A stretch of 34,401 nucleotides of DNA from JAUXEH01 sp965602945. Lineage in GTDB: Bacteria > Acidobacteriota > Aminicenantia > Aminicenantales > Aminicenantaceae. The notes beneath the pieces were generated by a model. The model worked only from the letters and a program-made list of their open reading frames with translations. It had not been told where the DNA came from and ran no database searches. A program made the position numbers and the translations under genes. Location of the stretch: the NCBI GenBank assembly GCA_965602945.1, contig CBFDBC010000010.1:1-34401 (forward strand). The letters run 5' to 3'. This document shows, piece by piece, positions 15,556 to 22,564 of the stretch (its first letter is position 1; every line of letters starts with the position of its first letter).

Positions 15556-16776
15556 ATGGTACAATTGCCTAAGAGACTTTGGCGGATGTTAATCCGGGAA
15601 AACAGATCCTTCGCAGTGCGCCCCTTCTTATATCTCTTCCTGGCAGCACTGCTCATCCCTGCAGCCGGGCATTCCCGGCAGGACCCGCAGACGGACGTGA
15701 CGGATTACGAAAAACGCCTGAACAAGCTGGCGGCCGAGATCACGACCCTGCAGGCCAACATCACCCGGGAGAAGAAAAGGGAGTCATCGGTGCTGGCCCG
15801 GCTGGGACAGCTGGGGCTGGAAAAAAGGCTGATCCAGAAACAGATCGACATGTATGACACGCAGCGGGAACGGACGCTCCAGGAGATCGAAGACCTTAAG
15901 GACGAGATCCCCCTGATGGAGGCTTCGCTGGAGAGGGAACGGGAGGCGATCGAAAAGATCATCGTTACCCTCTACAAGTTCGGCCGGTACAACTACATCG
16001 AGCTCATGCTTCAGGCCGACAGCATCGGCAGCCTGCTCTCAGAGAACAAAAACCTGGTGATGCTGGCGGAGGAGCAGGATAAGGTCATCAACGACTACCT
16101 GACGCAGCTGGAGGAACTCAATACAGCACGTGAACAGCTCGAAAGCAAAAGGATCGAGTCAAGCCAGCTGATGCAGAAGGCCCGCGATAAACAGAGAGAG
16201 CTGGAGACCCAGGAAAAACGGAGCCGGGCCCTCATCAACGAGATCGACCAGAACATCAAGACTCACGAACAGGTGATCGCGGAAAAAACTGAGAGTGCCC
16301 AGCAGCTGCAGGATCTGATCAAGCGGCTCCTGGATAACAAGATCGACCTGCCTTTTACACTGACACCCCTGGATGAACGCAAAGGCCGCCTTCCATGGCC
16401 CATCCCGGCCCGACGGATTGTGACACGATTCGGTGTCGTGCGTCACCCCCGGTACAACACCACTACCCAGAACAACGGGATCGAGATAGCTCCCCAGGAC
16501 AGCATGCTGGTGAAGGCCGTTCACCAGGGGATCGTGCGTTATGCGGACTATACCGACGGCTACGGCTTCCTGATCATCATCGACCATGGCCTTGCCTTCT
16601 ACACTCTCTACGGACACTGTTCGGAATTCTTTGTCAGCAAGGACCAAGTCGTACAGGAAGGCGACCCCATAGCACGGGTGGGAGACATCGGATCGCTGCA
16701 GGGAACCACGCTCTATTTCGAGATCCGGCACACGGCAGAAGCCCAGGATCCCTTGCAATGGCTCCGGAGAAGATGA
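15556..16776 (+). CDS. EnvC-like murein hydrolase activator with degenerate LytM (M23) domain
   Basis: A 406-residue exported protein: signal peptide (about 17-40), a long coiled coil (about 45-255) and a C-terminal LytM/M23 domain (about 278-404). In active M23 enzymes zinc is held by HxxxD and the second His of HxH. Here these read NNGIE (N306, E310) and TLYFE (T385, Y387); only H354 in LYGHCS is kept. The domain is therefore very unlikely to cut peptidoglycan, exactly the state of E. coli EnvC, which activates cell-division amidases. No amidase gene is in the window. The next two genes repeat the envC-ctpA-yibQ neighbourhood known from Proteobacteria. The ATG at 15556 overlaps an extended -10-like sequence, so the true start may be the ATG at 15586 (396 residues, signal peptide intact). 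Confidence 0.9.
   Translation: MVQLPKRLWRMLIRENRSFAVRPFLYLFLAALLIPAAGHSRQDPQTDVTDYEKRLNKLAAEITTLQANITREKKRESSVLARLGQLGLEKRLIQKQIDMYDTQRERTLQEIEDLKDEIPLMEASLEREREAIEKIIVTLYKFGRYNYIELMLQADSIGSLLSENKNLVMLAEEQDKVINDYLTQLEELNTAREQLESKRIESSQLMQKARDKQRELETQEKRSRALINEIDQNIKTHEQVIAEKTESAQQLQDLIKRLLDNKIDLPFTLTPLDERKGRLPWPIPARRIVTRFGVVRHPRYNTTTQNNGIEIAPQDSMLVKAVHQGIVRYADYTDGYGFLIIIDHGLAFYTLYGHCSEFFVSKDQVVQEGDPIARVGDIGSLQGTTLYFEIRHTAEAQDPLQWLRRR
15557..15565 (+). promoter_or_regulatory. Possible extended -10 at the EnvC-like gene
   Basis: TGG followed by TACAAT. No good -35 is seen. If used, transcription would begin near 15572 and translation would have to start at the ATG at 15586. Confidence 0.25.
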
Positions 16777-16782
16777 TACAAT
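16753..16782 (+). promoter_or_regulatory. Possible promoter of the S41 pseudo-peptidase gene
   Basis: TTGCAA (16753-16758), an 18-base spacer and TACAAT (16777-16782) with TGA before the -10. It lies in the last codons of the EnvC-like gene and would start a message about ten bases before the next ATG. Confidence 0.35.
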
Positions 16783-16798
16783 CGGTCAGGATCGACAC

Positions 16799-17941
16799 AT
16801 GGCAAAAAAGTATATTCGATGGATCATCCCCCCCCTGATCGTGGCCGCGGGCCTGTTTTTTTTCCTGGAAAAAGACTTCCTCCCCGGGGCTTCCCCCCAA
16901 TCCTCGCCCAGTGAATCCCTCCGGCTGCTGGAGGCTGTCATCCGCCTGGTCCAACAGGACTACGTGGAGGAGCCTGACCCGGTCAAGACCATGTCCGGCG
17001 CTTTCAAGGGGCTCGTGGATTCGCTCGACCCCCTCTCCAGCTACCTGGATGAGGAAAATACGGCAAGATATCTGGAACGTGACCGGACAGGCCGCTTCGA
17101 AACCGGCATCATCCTGTACAAAAGCTATGGATCGTTTCCCATGGTCATCGGCATAAAGGAAAATTCTCCCGCCGCCGAGAGCGGGCTCCGGCTGGGTGAT
17201 CCGATCTATGCCATGGACGACCTGTCAGCCCTGGAATTCAGTATGCTGGATGCCAATCTACAGCAAACGGCCGGGGCGGCGGACCCGCTCAGGATCAAGA
17301 CAACCCGGGACAACAAGAACCTGACCCTGGAGATCAAACGCAGGCAGCTGCACGACGCACCCTTCACCTTTGCTCGGGAACAGGGGCTCGGCGGTGTGCT
17401 GAAGATCCATCTTTTCCATGCTCCCCTGGTAGACCGGCTCAAAGCGGAACTGGTCCCTCAGCTCCGGGAGTCAAACCGTCCCCTGGTTCTGGACCTCAGG
17501 AACTGCCATGACGGCACCCTGGAGGAGGCTCTCGAGTTCACCAACCTTTTCCTGCAGAAGACCCGGATCGGAAGCATGGAGAAAAGGGGCGGGCAGACAG
17601 AACCTCTATCCTGCCCGGAGGCGGCCCTGCTCCCTGATCTGTCCCTCGTGATCTGGACCAACCAGGCGACCATAGGCCCTGCGGAACTGGCGGCTTTCGT
17701 CCTCAACCAGAACAGGGACGCCCAGGTGATCGGCCACAAAACGCTGGGACTGGTGGCTCAGCGGCGCTATTTTCCCCTTACCGACGGCAGCGGACTGGTA
17801 CTGACCTCGGGTGTCTTCCGTCCTGCCGGGGGGAGCAAGTTCTGGGAAGAGGGCATCACTCCCGATGTGGCTCTCGAAACAGAGGAACACGGCTACGCCG
17901 CCTACCTGGAACAAACCCGCAAACTCATCTCCTCCCGTTAA
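16799..17941 (+). CDS. S41 (CtpA-like) peptidase homologue lacking the catalytic Ser and Lys
   Basis: A 380-residue exported or membrane-anchored protein: hydrophobic segment 8-24, CtpA N-terminal helices (about 38-98, with VQQDYVEE and DSLDPLSSYLD), a PDZ domain (about 98-182) and an S41 protease fold (about 190-360, with LVLDLRNCHDGTLEEALE). At the nucleophile motif, SASASE of active enzymes reads TIGPAE (291-296), so the Ser is G293. The Lys 25 residues further on, in GKG of active enzymes, is L318 in TLGLVAQ. The spacing is kept without gaps, so this is loss of catalysis inside an intact fold. Frame and length are intact, so it is not a decayed gene. A binding or scaffold role via PDZ is inferred. 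It lies 22 bases after the EnvC-like gene and four before the YibQ-like gene. Confidence 0.88.
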   Translation: MAKKYIRWIIPPLIVAAGLFFFLEKDFLPGASPQSSPSESLRLLEAVIRLVQQDYVEEPDPVKTMSGAFKGLVDSLDPLSSYLDEENTARYLERDRTGRFETGIILYKSYGSFPMVIGIKENSPAAESGLRLGDPIYAMDDLSALEFSMLDANLQQTAGAADPLRIKTTRDNKNLTLEIKRRQLHDAPFTFAREQGLGGVLKIHLFHAPLVDRLKAELVPQLRESNRPLVLDLRNCHDGTLEEALEFTNLFLQKTRIGSMEKRGGQTEPLSCPEAALLPDLSLVIWTNQATIGPAELAAFVLNQNRDAQVIGHKTLGLVAQRRYFPLTDGSGLVLTSGVFRPAGGSKFWEEGITPDVALETEEHGYAAYLEQTRKLISSR

Positions 17942-17944
17942 CCT

Positions 17945-19096
17945 ATGCAAACGAGCCGCACTCGCTCTCTTTATATCGGCTTTTCCCTGCTGGCGCTGAC
18001 CTGTGTCCTGGGGCTTGACATCATCCGCTCTCAACGAGGTGAGGAGGCCTGGTTGTTCAGGTCCCGCACGCACGCCTCGGAGACGGCGTGGGCCGACCAG
18101 ACGCCCGGAGATCTGATCCTGGAACAGGTAGAAGCCGTGGGAGTGTCCTCCGACAAGGTGAGCCAGTACCGGGACAGCGAGGGCATCCATCACATGATGC
18201 TGGAGCTGACACCGGAACAGTACGGGAACCTGGAGGGCCGGCTGGACCAGGAACTCCCCCGCATCAGGGCCCAGGCGTCGAAGAGCCGGCGCGAGCAGGA
18301 GGAAGACCGGACCTACTATCTCTGGCAGATCGAGGACAGGGACAAACAGCTGCTCTCCCTGCTGATATCCTGCCGGACCGGACCGGGACAAACGGGAACG
18401 GAGCCCAGGCCGGGGCAGACGCAGCCGGCCCGGAACAAGGTGGCCATCATCATCGATGATATGGGGAACAGCCTGGAGGCCATCGAAAAAGTCATCCGGC
18501 TCGGGCAGGCCATCACAGTCGCCGTCCTGCCGTACAGCCGCCTGGCTCATGAGACCGCCACCATCGCCCGTCAGAACAACCTGGAGGTCATACTCCATCT
18601 GCCTCTCGAATCCTTGTACAACTATTACGACAACAACCACACCAGAGGGATCATCCACTCCGGCATGGATGCGGACGAGATCATAAGCGCCGTGGAGGAA
18701 AGCGTGGGGCAGGTGCCGTATATCGACGGCGTGAATACGCACATGGGGTCCAAGATAACTTCCGATACAGACCTCATCCGGATCATCCTCGAGCAGCTCA
18801 AAAACCGCGGCCTCTATTTCATCGACAGCCGGACCACAGCCGAATCCGTGGCCTTCGATGAGGCCCAGAAGATGGGCATCCCCAGCGCCGTCCGCAACGT
18901 TTTCCTGGACAGCGAGATCGAAGAGGGTTTCATCCGCTCCCAGTTGATCCGCCTCTTCCGCCACGCCCAGCAGAACGGCAGTGCCGTGGGGATCTGCCAT
19001 CCTTCTCCCGAGACACTGAAAGTGCTGCGCGAGAACCTGCATCTGGTGGAACGCTACGGGCTCCAGACGGTCTTTGCCTCCGAAGTCGTGCGCTGA
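17945..19096 (+). CDS. Divergent polysaccharide deacetylase family protein (YibQ-like)
   Basis: A 383-residue protein with one N-terminal membrane segment or signal peptide (about 8-26), a poorly conserved region with a charged helix (about 50-135), a Gly/Pro/Gln-rich linker (about 143-162) and the YibQ/DUF610 NodB-like barrel (about 163-383). Motifs include KVAIIIDDMGNS, VILHLPLE, GVNTHMGSKITSD, FIDSRTTAESVAF and GICHPSPETL. Members of this group keep the barrel and the Asp-Asp pair, but their enzymatic role is not established. In E. coli yibQ follows envC. The start lies three bases after the S41 stop without a clear ribosome site, so coupling is likely. Last gene of the plus-strand run. 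Confidence 0.92.
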   Translation: MQTSRTRSLYIGFSLLALTCVLGLDIIRSQRGEEAWLFRSRTHASETAWADQTPGDLILEQVEAVGVSSDKVSQYRDSEGIHHMMLELTPEQYGNLEGRLDQELPRIRAQASKSRREQEEDRTYYLWQIEDRDKQLLSLLISCRTGPGQTGTEPRPGQTQPARNKVAIIIDDMGNSLEAIEKVIRLGQAITVAVLPYSRLAHETATIARQNNLEVILHLPLESLYNYYDNNHTRGIIHSGMDADEIISAVEESVGQVPYIDGVNTHMGSKITSDTDLIRIILEQLKNRGLYFIDSRTTAESVAFDEAQKMGIPSAVRNVFLDSEIEEGFIRSQLIRLFRHAQQNGSAVGICHPSPETLKVLRENLHLVERYGLQTVFASEVVR

Positions 19097-19278
19097 TCCC
19101 CGATCCCTGAGGATCCCTCTCCAAATTCCGTGCTGTATCGCGCTATCGGTCTACACATATATTTTATGGAACCGGTCCAGCTCCCGCAGGCTCTTTCTCG
19201 GCCGGTATAGTCCTGGCTCATGGGGTGGTGAGGAACACCCAAGCGGAATTTAAAGCCGCAGCAAACTCTACTGCATTC

Positions 19279-19355
19279 AAGGATCCCGGCCTTTTAATCC
19301 AAGTGCATGGGGAGGTGGGGGGGTCTTCCACGAGGATTAAAAGGCCGGGATCCTT
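19279..19355. repeat. Perfect 22-bp inverted repeat with G-rich loop
   Basis: Arms 19279-19300 and 19334-19355 are exact reverse complements, containing GGATCCCGGCCTTTTAATCC. The 33-base loop holds runs of four and seven G, and GTG...CAC plus GGGAG/CTTCC could extend the stem inside it. Neither strand has a T-tract after the repeat, so it is not a standard terminator. No second copy lies in the window. Confidence 0.85.
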
Positions 19356-19375
19356 CTACTCAGCAGGGGAAGATT

Positions 19376-19396
19376 TGCTATAAATCCGTGTATAAT
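19376..19396 (+). promoter_or_regulatory. Promoter -10 candidates for the lipoprotein gene
   Basis: A perfect TATAAT at 19391-19396 and an extended-type TGC-TATAAA at 19376-19384. Neither has a good -35. Start sites near 19391 or 19403 would leave a leader of 36-48 bases with GAGGAGG. Confidence 0.4.
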
Positions 19397-19438
19397 CTAT
19401 ATTGGACATATACCCACAACCTATCGAGGAGGCTGCAG

Positions 19439-20008
19439 ATGAATCCCATCAAGAAAGGATCCACAGCCGGGTGGCTGTTGATGATCCTGACTGTATCCCT
19501 GTTCTGGACGACCGGCTGCTCCCAGGGCATGAGCGCTGAAGAGCTGACGGCCTCGGTGGAACTTGTGGACATAGACACCCGCTGGGAGAAGAAATACTAT
19601 CAACCCTGGCCTCCCAAACTGCACCTGGTCCCGGCCATCTCGTTCAAGATTAAGAATGTGGGGGAAAAACCCCTCCAGTATGTCTACTGCAACGGGATCT
19701 TTAAGTTGGAAGATGAAAAAACAAACCTCGGCGATAACTTTGTGGCCGGCATCGGTGGGAAGGCCGTCAATCCGGGTGAGACCAGCGAGATCATATCGCT
19801 CCAGAGTTTTTTTGGAATGAAGGGACAGAACCTGGCCCACTTCAAAAGCAACCCCGCCTGGCAAACGGCGGAAGTCAAGATCTTCTTCAAATCCAAAGGC
19901 TCCCAGTTTGTCCTGATGGGCGAGTACAAGATATCCAAAAAAATCAACTTCAGCGAGCCCGAACCCGTGGGCATGGATCCCAAGCCCAAGGAAAAGATCA
20001 AGAAGTGA
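19439..20008 (+). CDS. Putative lipoprotein of unknown function
   Basis: A 189-residue protein with a lipoprotein signal: charged start, hydrophobic WLLMILTVSLFW and a Cys at position 27 in TTGCS. The mature part looks like an all-beta domain: AISFKIKNVGEKPLQYVYCN (about 68-87) is a pattern seen in extracellular immunoglobulin-like or FxLYD-type domains, followed by NPGETSEII. The C-terminus is lysine-rich (KPKEKIKK). The ATG at 19439 has GAGGAGG six bases upstream, an excellent site. It ends four bases before the arginine decarboxylase start, so the two are probably co-transcribed, though a functional link is not obvious. I do not recognise the family. Confidence 0.8.
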   Translation: MNPIKKGSTAGWLLMILTVSLFWTTGCSQGMSAEELTASVELVDIDTRWEKKYYQPWPPKLHLVPAISFKIKNVGEKPLQYVYCNGIFKLEDEKTNLGDNFVAGIGGKAVNPGETSEIISLQSFFGMKGQNLAHFKSNPAWQTAEVKIFFKSKGSQFVLMGEYKISKKINFSEPEPVGMDPKPKEKIKK

Positions 20009-20012
20009 CACC

Positions 20013-20564
20013 ATGAACACCCAGGCACCCTCACAGATCTTCCTCACCCGGGGGATCGGACGGCACAAAGAGAAGCTGGCCAGCTTCGAGCTGGCTCTGC
20101 GGGAGGCAGGGATATCCCCCTTCAACCTGGTCAAGGTTTCGAGCATCTTTCCGCCGCACTGCCGGTTGATCTCCCGCGAGGAAGGCCTGACGTTTCTGAA
20201 TCACGGACAGATCCTGCATCTGGTGATGAGCGAATGCGCCACGGACGAGGCACACCGCTGGATCGCGGCGGCGGTCGGCGTAGCCCGGCCCAGCACTCCG
20301 GACCATTACGGATACCTCGCCGAGTACCACAGCTTCGGGCAGACGGAACATGACGCCGGGCACCATGCCGAAGACCTGGCCGCCTTCATGCTGGCCACGA
20401 TCGTGGGACAGGATTTCGACCTCAGCGAGATCTGGGAAGAGGAGAAGAAAGTTTACCGGATCTCGGACACGCTGGAAGTTACCACCCAAAACATCACCCA
20501 GACCGGGCAGGGTGAGGCCGGGCTCTGGACCACGGCATTGGCGGCCGCGGTGTTTGTCCTCTGA
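20013..20564 (+). CDS. Pyruvoyl-dependent arginine decarboxylase
   Basis: A 183-residue proenzyme converting arginine to agmatine, the first step to putrescine or of an acid-resistance system. The self-cleavage motif is intact: NLVKVSSIFPPHC, with Ser43-Ser44; cleavage between them would turn Ser44 into the pyruvoyl group, giving an N-terminal beta and a C-terminal alpha chain. Other family segments are GQILHLVMSE, IAAAVGVARP and EYHSFGQTEHDAG. Size matches the archaeal/chlamydial-type enzyme, unlike the large PLP forms. No agmatinase, agmatine deiminase or arginine/agmatine antiporter is nearby. It lies downstream of the lipoprotein gene and is convergent with the chaperone gene, 24 bases apart. 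Confidence 0.95.
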   Translation: MNTQAPSQIFLTRGIGRHKEKLASFELALREAGISPFNLVKVSSIFPPHCRLISREEGLTFLNHGQILHLVMSECATDEAHRWIAAAVGVARPSTPDHYGYLAEYHSFGQTEHDAGHHAEDLAAFMLATIVGQDFDLSEIWEEEKKVYRISDTLEVTTQNITQTGQGEAGLWTTALAAAVFVL

Positions 20565-20588
20565 CGACCATAGGACGCCCCGCGTCGA

Positions 20589-21575
20589 TCAAGGCCGGCG
20601 TTCGATGCGTGCCAGGGGGTCTTCGATCAGGATCTTGACATAGCTCTTGGCCCTGAGCCGTTCGATATATTTCTGGTTCACGGCGGTAGAACGCTCTACG
20701 AAGAGCTTTTCCTGGACCTGGTCCCGCACGTCATCGAAGGGCAGCAGCCGGCTTTCCGTCTTCTCCTCCAGGCGGAGGAGGTACCAGCCGCTCTGGATGG
20801 AGATCCAGGGAGTCACGCCGCCCTCATCGAGTTGGGCCACCTCCTGCTCGAAGGCGTCGAGCATGTCCCCCTGTTTGAAGGAGCCAAGCTCACCCTGCTG
20901 GTCTTTGTTCGGACCCTCGGAATGCGCAGCGGCCACGCCGCCAAAATCCTCACCCGCCTCCAGCAGGCCCAGGATTTCCTGCTTCTTTCTCCCGGCGTCT
21001 TCTTCGCTGTTGTCCTCGCTCGATACAAAGATGCCGCGGAGGCGGTACTCCGGAGGCTGAGTGAACTCCTCCGGGTGCTGGCGGTAGTAGTTGAAGATCT
21101 CGGCGTCGTCGACGACGATACTCTGCCCCACTTCCGCGTAGACGGCCATGTCACGCATATACTTCTCCCGCAGCTGTGACTTCCAATCCTCAAAACTCCC
21201 GCTCTGCTGCTCGATAGCCTCCCTCAGCTGGGCATCGGAGATGTTGTTCTGCTGCTTGATGTTCTCGATGTACATGTTCATCTGTTCCGTCACATCGATG
21301 TCCAGTTCCATGGCTTTCTGGAGCAGGAGGGTGCCCACGATCATGTTGTCGAGCAGGAGTCCCGCGGCGAACTCATACTGCTCCTGGAACTCTTCACCCG
21401 GGACCTGGGCGCGGAGCTCCCTGTAGAGGAGATCATGTTGGACCTTGAAGTCCGACAAGGTGATGATCTCGTCGTTCACGATGACTACGATGGCCTCGAC
21501 GACGGCCTGGCCGCTGAGCAGGCCCGTCAATCCCACCAGCAGGAGCGCGGCCAGTGCTATCTTTATTCTATTCAT
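20589..21575 (-). CDS. SurA-like periplasmic chaperone / peptidyl-prolyl isomerase
   Basis: A 328-residue exported protein. A signal peptide (MNRIKIALAALLLVGLTGLLSG) is followed by the SurA N-terminal domain, starting AIVVIVNDEIITLSDF and continuing as helices to about residue 165. One parvulin (PpiC) domain lies at about 175-285, with GELGSFKQGDMLDAFEQEV and a short C-terminal helix follows. SurA escorts outer-membrane proteins through the periplasm; E. coli SurA has two parvulin domains, this one has one. The ATG at 21575 has AAGGA six bases upstream; the ATG at 21581 overlaps that site. Third gene after mfd and another parvulin. A small hairpin (GAGTTA/TAACTC) lies between the two chaperone genes. 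Confidence 0.9.
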   Translation of the reverse strand: MNRIKIALAALLLVGLTGLLSGQAVVEAIVVIVNDEIITLSDFKVQHDLLYRELRAQVPGEEFQEQYEFAAGLLLDNMIVGTLLLQKAMELDIDVTEQMNMYIENIKQQNNISDAQLREAIEQQSGSFEDWKSQLREKYMRDMAVYAEVGQSIVVDDAEIFNYYRQHPEEFTQPPEYRLRGIFVSSEDNSEEDAGRKKQEILGLLEAGEDFGGVAAAHSEGPNKDQQGELGSFKQGDMLDAFEQEVAQLDEGGVTPWISIQSGWYLLRLEEKTESRLLPFDDVRDQVQEKLFVERSTAVNQKYIERLRAKSYVKILIEDPLARIERRP

Positions 21576-21598
21576 GGTCATTCCTTAGCCTGAGTTAT

Positions 21599-22546
21599 TC
21601 ATAACTCGTGAATAATCCCAGTTACATACGTAAAAAAAAGATTCCCTGTTTCCGCTCTCCAATCCAGGCGTTCCCGGAGGGAGGCGAAGTGTGACGCCAG
21701 GTGCGCCTGGTACTTGCGTTCGAGGATCGTTTCCTCGATCTCGAGGGATGCCTCGCCTTCGGAGACCAGTTCTGGAGGATATTTGGTGTCCAGCCGGAAC
21801 ACATGGTATCCGTACGCGGATTCGACGATCCGGCTGCTCTCTCCCTCCTGCAGCGCGAAGATCACGGTCTCCATCTCCGAAGGAAGCTGCCCCAGCTCGA
21901 ACACACCCATGGCTCCACCCTTGTCCGCCTCCACGCCGATCGACATCTGCCGGGCAACTTCGCGGAAGCGGGATTCATCCAGTTCCTTTATCATGTCCAG
22001 GGCCTGCACGGCCTTGTTCTCGCTGGCCAGCAGGATCTGGCTGACCCTGACCCGGGCCGGCTTCAGGAAATCCCGTTTGTGCTCCTCATAGAAGGACGTG
22101 ATCTCTTCGGGGGCTACCACGATATCCTTCATGAGGATGCGGGCCCAGATCTCAATCAACTGCCGGTCCTCCGGGATCTGTCCCCCACCCTGGGATATGA
22201 GGCTCTCTTTCTCGGCCGGATCGAGCCCGTCGACCCAATCCAGGGCCTCGGCCAGGAGGAGTTTTTCCTCCAGGAAGCTGTCGAACAGGCGGCTCAGGGC
22301 GGCCTCGGAAAGCTGTGAGGCCTCCTCTCCCGTGTTACGGGTCACGTAGCGGGTGAAATCGGCCTGTGTATGCGAGATCCCTTCGACCAAGAGAACGACG
22401 TTTTCGCCGTCCCTGGAGGCGTTCGGGTCCGAAACCGAAGCCCGGCCCTCAGGGTCCTGTGCGGTACAGCCCCAGACCAGGCCGGAGCAAACCAGCGCTG
22501 CGGCGGCGAGGTGTACACAAAACGATATTCCGGTTCTCATAGGCAT
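21599..22546 (-). CDS. Parvulin-type peptidyl-prolyl isomerase, probable lipoprotein (PrsA/SurA-like)
   Basis: A 315-residue protein with a lipoprotein signal (hydrophobic 11-25, then LVWGC with Cys27). A SurA_N-like helical region (about 45-160, beginning VVLLVEGISHTQADFTRYV) is followed by a PpiC domain (about 165-258) with ARVRVSQILLA, GGAMGVFELGQLPSEMETV and AYGYHVFRLD, all standard parvulin segments. Likely assists folding of exported proteins while tethered to a membrane. The start is ATG at 22546, with a second ATG two codons later; the ribosome site is weak. It follows mfd by 18 bases and precedes the second chaperone by 23, so the three form an operon. Confidence 0.88.
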   Translation of the reverse strand: MPMRTGISFCVHLAAAALVCSGLVWGCTAQDPEGRASVSDPNASRDGENVVLLVEGISHTQADFTRYVTRNTGEEASQLSEAALSRLFDSFLEEKLLLAEALDWVDGLDPAEKESLISQGGGQIPEDRQLIEIWARILMKDIVVAPEEITSFYEEHKRDFLKPARVRVSQILLASENKAVQALDMIKELDESRFREVARQMSIGVEADKGGAMGVFELGQLPSEMETVIFALQEGESSRIVESAYGYHVFRLDTKYPPELVSEGEASLEIEETILERKYQAHLASHFASLRERLDWRAETGNLFFTYVTGIIHEL

Positions 22547-22564
22547 CCACGTCGATCTATTATA

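Larger units (their letters stand above)
19097..19438. other. Non-coding region with several potential helices
   Basis: 342 bases without a convincing gene. Several pairings can be read: GATCC/GGATC right after the yibQ stop (19101-19115 area), AAATTCCG near 19132 with CGGAATTT near 19244, ACCGG/CCGGT near 19171-19205, GGGTG/CACCC near 19223-19240, GCGG/CCGC near 19243-19259, then the perfect 22-bp inverted repeat at 19279-19355. The last 60 bases hold the promoter of the lipoprotein gene. It could be a structured RNA or a repeat element; no known RNA family was recognised. Confidence 0.4.

Noticed and set aside
19054..19242. A 62-codon minus-strand frame after yibQ
   Set aside because: It overlaps the certain 3' end of yibQ, has no homology that I can see, and the region is better read as non-coding.
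19311..19323. G-quadruplex in the loop of the inverted repeat
   Set aside because: Only two long G runs are present plus a GG; a stable three-layer quadruplex would need a fourth run.
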